DNA of 64,000 nt, from NCBI GenBank assembly GCA_016234555.1, contig JACRBJ010000069.1:88726-152725 (forward strand), read 5' to 3'. The position numbers were made by a program, and so were the translations under genes. Shown here one piece after another: positions 58,925 to 64,000 of the stretch. Position 1 is the stretch's first letter, and every line of letters starts with the position of its first letter. The notes under the pieces are model-generated. The model saw only the letters and a list, made by a program, of their open reading frames with translations, made no database searches and was not told where the DNA came from. The DNA is from Chloroflexota bacterium (GTDB lineage Bacteria; Chloroflexota; Anaerolineae; Anaerolineales; Villigracilaceae).

Positions 58925-60274
58925 CTATTTTGGCTTGATCAACGTAAAAGGATCGAAACTATACGTAAGGATTTTCCCGTCAATGATTTCTCCCAAGAGG
59001 GTAGTAATGTTTTCATCTTTTATGTTGGCATAAAGGAAATGGTTGGCATCAATCCATTTTCGAAAGTATCCACCGATACGAATATGCGGACCCTCGATGG
59101 GCGCTAAATAGTAATTGTCATAAGCGATATATTTGCTGTCCGGGCTCCATGGGGAGGGCTCCATAAAGCATGTGCCTGCCCCAAACAACTGCGTGCTTCC
59201 ATTATCGAGATTTCCCATGTAGCCATCGTAGAAAATCCACTTGCCGTCCGGCGACGCCCTGACGATATCGAAACATCCTCCTGGTCCTCTTGTTGGAGGC
59301 GGGTCAAATAGTATTTGAACCAATACATTATTCGTAAGGGTATAGCGCCAGACAGTGAAACTAACCGATGTAGCCAAGGCATATTTAATTACGTTGGGCA
59401 TTGTCAAGATCAGCCCACTTGAATCGGGAAGCCAATACTGTATCGGAAAAATCTCCAATGGAGTACTGGGCGTATAGGGCAGGATGTTGCCGCGAATAAC
59501 CTTGCCGCTCATGTCGTATATATCCATGTGACCGGGAGCGAAAACCGATACCATTTTCCCGTCAGGAGAGATTTTGAAATTTCCGTTACGGTCATATTGC
59601 CTGGTCTCGCCCGGGTGTATAAATTCCAATATTTCACCCGTATCTGTGTCTACAAGATAAAGGCCAATGGAACAAGGAGGATCGTATTCCTCCGAACCGC
59701 ACAGGCGGGTATTGAAGAGTAATTTGTGGGTGCCGTGGACAAAGGTGGGTAAATATGCCTTCGTTCCTTTCCCTAATGTATCAAGCCACTGTTCTGTGAT
59801 GAGTCCCTGTTCCTTGCTTCCATCTGCGTTAACTGAATAGATGTTCAAGTACCCTTCATCAGAAAATTCCATTGGGGTGGTGGTAAAAACGATCTTCCGG
59901 CTGTCATCTGAAACTATGGGAAAGCGAGGTTCCTCACCACCGTGGGTTAACTGGACCGGCGAATTGTTCCCGTCTTGAAAATATAAATTTCCGCCTTTTC
60001 TAAAAATCAGGATATATCCATCAAGTGGGAATGACGATGGCGGTGTTGGGGTGAATGTGACTGGGGTCACTGTCGGCCAAGGAGTTATGGTTGGAAGGGG
60101 TGTTTGAGAAGGGGTTTCAGTTGATAGAATCGGAAAGAGCGGTGGCAACGGTAGTGTTTTGGTAGCAGGGGGCATGGTAGCTGCCGGCGTCTCGGTCACA
60201 ATTGAGGTGACTTGTCCACAAGCGGCGAGAACAACGGCAAGGACAATCAGGATGTATCGAAGTTTTATGGTCAT
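58925..60274 (-). CDS. Lipoprotein with beta-propeller-like repeats
   Basis: The 449-residue protein begins MTIKLRYILIVLAVVLAAC, lipobox LAAC, then a Thr/Pro linker (about 22-80). The remainder has repeated strand patterns of the TolB/WD40 kind (GGEEPRFPIVSDDSRKIVFT, NGNFKISPDGKMVSVFAP, ASPDGKWIFYDGY, SPWSPDSKYIAYD), so it should fold as a beta-propeller on the outer membrane face. No catalytic residue recognised. It is convergent with the cation run and upstream of no obvious partner. Confidence 0.78.
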   Translation of the reverse strand: MTIKLRYILIVLAVVLAACGQVTSIVTETPAATMPPATKTLPLPPLFPILSTETPSQTPLPTITPWPTVTPVTFTPTPPSSFPLDGYILIFRKGGNLYFQDGNNSPVQLTHGGEEPRFPIVSDDSRKIVFTTTPMEFSDEGYLNIYSVNADGSKEQGLITEQWLDTLGKGTKAYLPTFVHGTHKLLFNTRLCGSEEYDPPCSIGLYLVDTDTGEILEFIHPGETRQYDRNGNFKISPDGKMVSVFAPGHMDIYDMSGKVIRGNILPYTPSTPLEIFPIQYWLPDSSGLILTMPNVIKYALATSVSFTVWRYTLTNNVLVQILFDPPPTRGPGGCFDIVRASPDGKWIFYDGYMGNLDNGSTQLFGAGTCFMEPSPWSPDSKYIAYDNYYLAPIEGPHIRIGGYFRKWIDANHFLYANIKDENITTLLGEIIDGKILTYSFDPFTLIKPK

Positions 60275-60349
60275 TGAAAATCTCCTGAGATAATTGAAAA
60301 GTAAATTTGAGATGGGAAACTTTTCCCCCGAAGTCCTGGCGCGGCAAAT

Positions 60350-61054
60350 TTATATTTCCCTGCCCTGATCAGTCCGCAATCTGTATCCCACCCCAGGCTC
60401 GGTGTGGATGTAGGTTGGGCGCGCGGGATCGGGTTCGATCTTGCGGCGCAGGTTGCTGATGTTGACCCGCAGGATGTGCATTTCGCTTTCGTATGCCGTC
60501 CCCCAAACCTGCCTGAGCAAATGATGGTGGGTGATGACCTTGCCCGCGTTTTGCATCAACAGGCGCAGGATGTCGTATTCGGTGGGGGTCAGGGAAATTT
60601 CGTCGCCGCGCACGGTCACCATGCGGCGGGATAAGTCCATTTGCAGCTCGCCTACTTGCAGAATCGGTTCATCGGGACTGCTTGCCAGCCTTCGCAGCGC
60701 AACGCGCATCCGCGCCATGAGTTCGCCCGTGCCGAAAGGCTTGGTCAGGTAATCGTCCGCGCCCGCATCGAGGGCGGCGATCTTGTCCTGCTCCGCTTCG
60801 CGCACCGAGAGGATGATGATTGGAATCTGCGACCATTCGCGCAGTCGGCGCGTGACTTCGATGCCGTCAATGTCGGGCAGACCGAGGTCGAGGATGATGA
60901 TGTCGGGACGGTCCGCGATGACCGCATTCAGGGCTTCCTGTCCGTTGGCAGCTTCATAGATGACGAAACCGTGTCCGCTGAGCGCGGCGCGCAGGTATCG
61001 CCTGATGGGTGCTTCGTCGTCCACGACGAGGATGCGTTGGTTGAAGTCGGTCAT
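60350..61054 (-). CDS. kdpE: KdpE-family response regulator
   Basis: The 234-residue protein has a receiver domain (ILVVDDEAPIRRYLRAAL, Asp in IIILDLGLPDIDG, Lys in DDYLTKPFG) and an OmpR-type winged helix (LTPTEYDILRLLMQNAGKVITH, HILRVNISNLRRKIEPDPARPTYIHTEPGVGYRL). It pairs with the full-length KdpD gene 91 bases upstream on the same strand. In standard systems the pair turns on kdpFABC when K+ is low; that operon is not in the window. Confidence 0.93.
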   Translation of the reverse strand: MTDFNQRILVVDDEAPIRRYLRAALSGHGFVIYEAANGQEALNAVIADRPDIIILDLGLPDIDGIEVTRRLREWSQIPIIILSVREAEQDKIAALDAGADDYLTKPFGTGELMARMRVALRRLASSPDEPILQVGELQMDLSRRMVTVRGDEISLTPTEYDILRLLMQNAGKVITHHHLLRQVWGTAYESEMHILRVNISNLRRKIEPDPARPTYIHTEPGVGYRLRTDQGREI

Positions 61055-61088
61055 CTGATAATCTTTTGATTACATGTTGACAACGGAC

Positions 61089-61133
61089 TCAAAAGTCTCC
61101 TGACTTTTGACCGCCAACGACTCCTGTCGTTGG
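61089..61133. repeat. Twin hairpins between kdpD and kdpE
   Basis: TCAAAAGTC/GACTTTTGA and CCAACGAC/GTCGTTGG are two small hairpins with the same TCCT loop, 91-base gap between genes. They may be attenuators or mRNA processing sites that uncouple kdpE from kdpD; neither has a good T-tract. Confidence 0.55.
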
Positions 61134-61145
61134 ACTCCATTGACA

Positions 61146-63788
61146 TCACTTCAAAGGTAATTCAATCGTGACAATTGTCCCGCCGCCTTCGCGGGCGCTG
61201 GCGTAAATATTACCATGATGCGCTTCGACAATTCCCTTGCTGATGGAAAGTCCCAGCCCCGTGCCGCTGACCTTTTCCGCGCGCTGGACTCGGTAGAACT
61301 TGTCGAAGATGCGCGACAGGTCTTCGCTGGGGATGCCCACTCCACAGTCCGCGATTTGGATGCGGGCTTTTTGATCCACCAAACTGGTGGCGACTTCGAT
61401 CAGCGAACAATCGGGCGAATACTTGACCGCGTTATCCAGCACGTTGACGACCACCTGAATCATAAGCGTGAAATCCATCGGCACGAGCGGGAAATCCGAC
61501 GGGATATGCACCTTGACATCGTGCGTTCCGAGGCGTTTGCCAAGCTGTTCGAGGGCGGTGCCAATCAAATCCTCGATGTCGCCAGGTTCGTTGTGAAGTT
61601 TGATGGCTCCGCTCTCGATGCGGGTCATCGAAAGCAGGTTGCCAACCAGACGGTTCAGTCGGTCGGCTTCCTCGCGGGCGGTGACGATCAGGTTGCGGCG
61701 GTTTTCCTCGTCGAGCATGTCAGATTGATCGTCGAGGCTGGTCAGCGCGCCCGTGATCGACACCAGCGGAGTCCGCAGGTCGTGGGAGATCGAATTCAGC
61801 AGGGCAGATTGCAGTTTTTCGGTCGCCTTCAAAAGTTCCGCCTGACGCGCCTGCTCCGCAAGGCTGGCGCGCTCAATGGCAAGCGCCGCCTGATTCGTAA
61901 ACGCAGAAAGAGTTTGCCTTTGCTCTGGAGTGAGAAAGCTGCCTGCTTCTTTTGGATGGATGCCCAACACGCCAACCAATCCATTCGACGTTTTTAACGG
62001 CAGACAGCGGATGCTGGCGGCTGGAAGCGTATCCGTTCCCCGACCCGCAGGCTGGTCGTGGACGAATGCCCATGCTGCCACCGCAAGTTCGTTCTCGTCT
62101 GGCTGGTAGTTGGGTGAACTGGCAAACGAATACAACCTTCCATTGTCCGAAAGAAAGATGACCACCTCGCGCCCGAATGCCTTGCCGATGTTCGCGATGA
62201 TGACTTCTGCCACCTTTTTGAGGTCGGTTGCCGAGGCCAGGTCTTTGCTGAGATTGTAGAGCGCGGACGTTTGCGACTCGCGCCGAATGGCGGCTTCGGC
62301 TTGTTCGCGTTCCTTTGCAGCGAGCGAGCTGATGATAAGGCTGACCATGAAAAGCATCCCAAAGGTGACAAGGTATTCTGTATCGTCAACCGCAAAGGTG
62401 TGATACGGCGGGACGAGGAAAAAGTCGAAAGCCAGCACGCCCGCAATCGAAGCCAGCAGGGAAGGTCCGCGCCCGAGGAAGATCGCCGAGATGACCACCG
62501 AAGCAAGGTAGAACATGACCAGGTTGGCGGGTTCCAGATTCCCACGCACGGTCAATCCGAGCAGGGTGGAAACGGCGATCAGACTCAAAGCCAGCAGATA
62601 ACGTCCCAGTGGACGGTGTGGCTGCCAGTCCGTTGGGATGATTGGCAGGTTTGGCTCCGTCCGCGAACTGATAACGTACACGTCGATATTGCCGCTGGCA
62701 TAGATCAGCTGGTCAACCACCGAGCCTGTGATGATTTCCTGCCAGCGCGGCTTGATCGGTTTGCCGATGACGACTTTTGTGATGTTGTTTTTGTGGGCGT
62801 AATCCAGCACCGCTTCGTGAATTGAACGTCCCGCCAGGGTGATGGACTTCCCGCCCAACTCCTCTGCCAGTTGCAGTATCTTGCCGATCCGTTCCCGATT
62901 GACTGGGTTGTTTTCGGGTTTGGATGCGATTTCCACGTAGACGGCGACCCACTCGGCGTTGATCTCGTCCGCGAGTCTGCGCGTGGTGCGGACCAATTTT
63001 TCGGCAAGCGGGCTGGGGCTGATGCAGACCAGCAATCGCTCGCCCGCCGCCCAGGGACCGGAGATGGCGCGGGTTTTCATGTACGAACGCATCTGGTCGT
63101 CCACCCGCTCGGCTGCGCGGCGGAAGGACATTTCGCGCAGGGCGGTGAGGTTGCCTTTGCGGAAGAATTTCTGGAGAGCGCGTGAAGCCTGCTCAGGGAT
63201 GTAGACTTTGCCTTCTTCGAGACGGGCAAGCAGTTCATCAGGCGGCAGGTCGATGACTTCGATCTCGGAGGCTTCGTCGATCACACGGTCGGGAATGGTC
63301 TCGCGGACAACGATACCCGTCACCTGCGCCACGATGTCATTCAAACTTTCGAGGTGCTGGATGTTGAGCGTGGTGTACACATCGATGCCAGCATCGAGAA
63401 TATCCTCCACATCCTGAAAGCGCTTGGGATGGCGCGAGCCGGCGGCGTTGGTATGGGCGAACTCGTCCACCAGAACCAGTTGCGGGCGGCGGCTGATGAC
63501 CGCGTCCACATCCAACTCGGTCAGCATAATGCCGCGATAGTCCACCTGTTTGCGCGGCAGGACTTCCAACTCTTCGACCAGTTTCTCGGTCTCGGCGCGT
63601 TTGTGCGTTTCGATGAGTCCCACCACCACATCCATGCCCTGCATCCTGCGCTGGTGGGCGGCTTCGAGCATGGCATAGGTCTTGCCCACGCCAGCCACAT
63701 AGCCGAGGAATATCTTTAGCTTCCCGCGCTTCGCCTCTTCGGCTTCGACGTTTTTGAGCAGTTCATCAGGGTTGGGACGTGTTTCCAT
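61146..63788 (-). CDS. kdpD: Full-length KdpD sensor kinase
   Basis: The 880-residue protein has all KdpD parts: the N-terminal KdpD domain with Walker A GYVAGVGKTYAMLE (about 28-41) and DEFAHTN; a USP domain (about 240-360, ending VVIGKPIKPRW); four membrane helices (about 395-500); a GAF region; histidine motif NSISHDLRTPLVS; ATP-binding NVLDNAVKYSPD, FDKFYRVQRAE and GTGLGLSISKGIVEAH. ATG 63788 is used because the in-frame start upstream is a TTG without a ribosome site. It would sense K+ limitation. The shorter KdpD-like kinase at 48538 lacks the first 360 residues. Confidence 0.95.
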   Translation of the reverse strand: METRPNPDELLKNVEAEEAKRGKLKIFLGYVAGVGKTYAMLEAAHQRRMQGMDVVVGLIETHKRAETEKLVEELEVLPRKQVDYRGIMLTELDVDAVISRRPQLVLVDEFAHTNAAGSRHPKRFQDVEDILDAGIDVYTTLNIQHLESLNDIVAQVTGIVVRETIPDRVIDEASEIEVIDLPPDELLARLEEGKVYIPEQASRALQKFFRKGNLTALREMSFRRAAERVDDQMRSYMKTRAISGPWAAGERLLVCISPSPLAEKLVRTTRRLADEINAEWVAVYVEIASKPENNPVNRERIGKILQLAEELGGKSITLAGRSIHEAVLDYAHKNNITKVVIGKPIKPRWQEIITGSVVDQLIYASGNIDVYVISSRTEPNLPIIPTDWQPHRPLGRYLLALSLIAVSTLLGLTVRGNLEPANLVMFYLASVVISAIFLGRGPSLLASIAGVLAFDFFLVPPYHTFAVDDTEYLVTFGMLFMVSLIISSLAAKEREQAEAAIRRESQTSALYNLSKDLASATDLKKVAEVIIANIGKAFGREVVIFLSDNGRLYSFASSPNYQPDENELAVAAWAFVHDQPAGRGTDTLPAASIRCLPLKTSNGLVGVLGIHPKEAGSFLTPEQRQTLSAFTNQAALAIERASLAEQARQAELLKATEKLQSALLNSISHDLRTPLVSITGALTSLDDQSDMLDEENRRNLIVTAREEADRLNRLVGNLLSMTRIESGAIKLHNEPGDIEDLIGTALEQLGKRLGTHDVKVHIPSDFPLVPMDFTLMIQVVVNVLDNAVKYSPDCSLIEVATSLVDQKARIQIADCGVGIPSEDLSRIFDKFYRVQRAEKVSGTGLGLSISKGIVEAHHGNIYASAREGGGTIVTIELPLK

Positions 63789-63882
63789 ATTCTTATTGTA
63801 TTCCAAATCTTATTGGGTGGCAGCGGAGTTCGCAAGTTCTACTTTTGGACTCCGAAATACTCTGTTGCAAAGATAATGTGAA

Positions 63883-64000
63883 CTAGCGATGAATGTTGTA
63901 GACCAAGGCCTTGATAATCGGCTCGCGGTTCTGAAGTTGTGTCTTTCGAGAACGGATGGTATCACCAAACTTGCGTTTGATCACAGAATTGACCGTTTCG
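63883..64000 (-). CDS. 3' end of a transposase (partial)
   Basis: A frame open at the right edge ends in TAG at 63883 and gives 38 residues ETVNSVIKRKFGDTIRSRK...ALVYNIHR. ETVNSVIKRKFGD followed by SR and VYNxHR is the C-terminal end of IS4/IS5-like DDE transposases. The upstream part, ends of the element and target duplication lie outside the window, so the family is not settled. Bases 63807-63882, between this gene and kdpD, show no feature. Confidence 0.72.
   Translation of the reverse strand, partial: ETVNSVIKRKFGDTIRSRKTQLQNREPIIKALVYNIHR

Overview
The window looks like chromosome from an Anaerolineae-type Chloroflexota bacterium. This is inferred from gene content, not from a database search. 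The clues are many secreted proteins with Thr/Pro-rich linkers, a GTP-type PEP carboxykinase, a eukaryote-like (type 2) isoleucyl-tRNA synthetase, a baseplate-J-like protein beside cysteine desulfurase, and several apparently leaderless genes with TATAAT just before the start codon. No tRNA, rRNA, CRISPR array or prophage was seen. The only mobile element is the 3' end of a transposase at the right edge.

Left part (1-8.3 kb). A promoter, a probable cyclic-di-GMP-I riboswitch and an intrinsic terminator precede a small exported CalY/TasA-like protein and a SipW/ER-type signal peptidase that runs off the left edge. Next come an NBR1-Ig-like lipoprotein, recA with an inverted repeat inside its promoter, pckG, dCMP deaminase, and glmS preceded by a probable glmS self-cleaving ribozyme with a REP-like hairpin in a peripheral loop.

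8.3-16.4 kb is a minus-strand block of Tad-pilus accessory genes: a prepilin peptidase, four TadE-like proteins (two with Thr/Pro linkers and extra C-terminal domains) and two Tad/TadG-like proteins (one with a vWA domain). The pilus ATPase, platform proteins and major Flp pilin are not in the window.

16.5-48.5 kb is mostly housekeeping: murA with Asp in place of the catalytic Cys, lipoproteins, thioredoxin, ftsY-prfB (prfB with a +1 programmed frameshift), an S1-domain protein, T-box-controlled ileS, a membrane-lipid group (Pcs-like phosphatidylcholine synthase, PlsC-like, lipid kinase), a MocA/YqeC pair, a REC plus degenerate GGDEF protein with a leaderless upstream mini-ORF, polyprenyl synthase-tatD, phosphohexomutase, cysteine desulfurase, ruvX, mltG and membrane proteins.

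48.5-63.8 kb appears to be a potassium/cation homeostasis island. A KdpD-C-like kinase and KdpE-like regulator are followed by a co-directional run of a USP-like membrane protein, an unknown protein, a KimA-like APC permease, a P-type ATPase carrying Na,K-ATPase (type IIC) signatures, and two TrkA/RCK proteins. A full-length KdpD/KdpE pair lies on the other strand. KdpFABC is not in the window.
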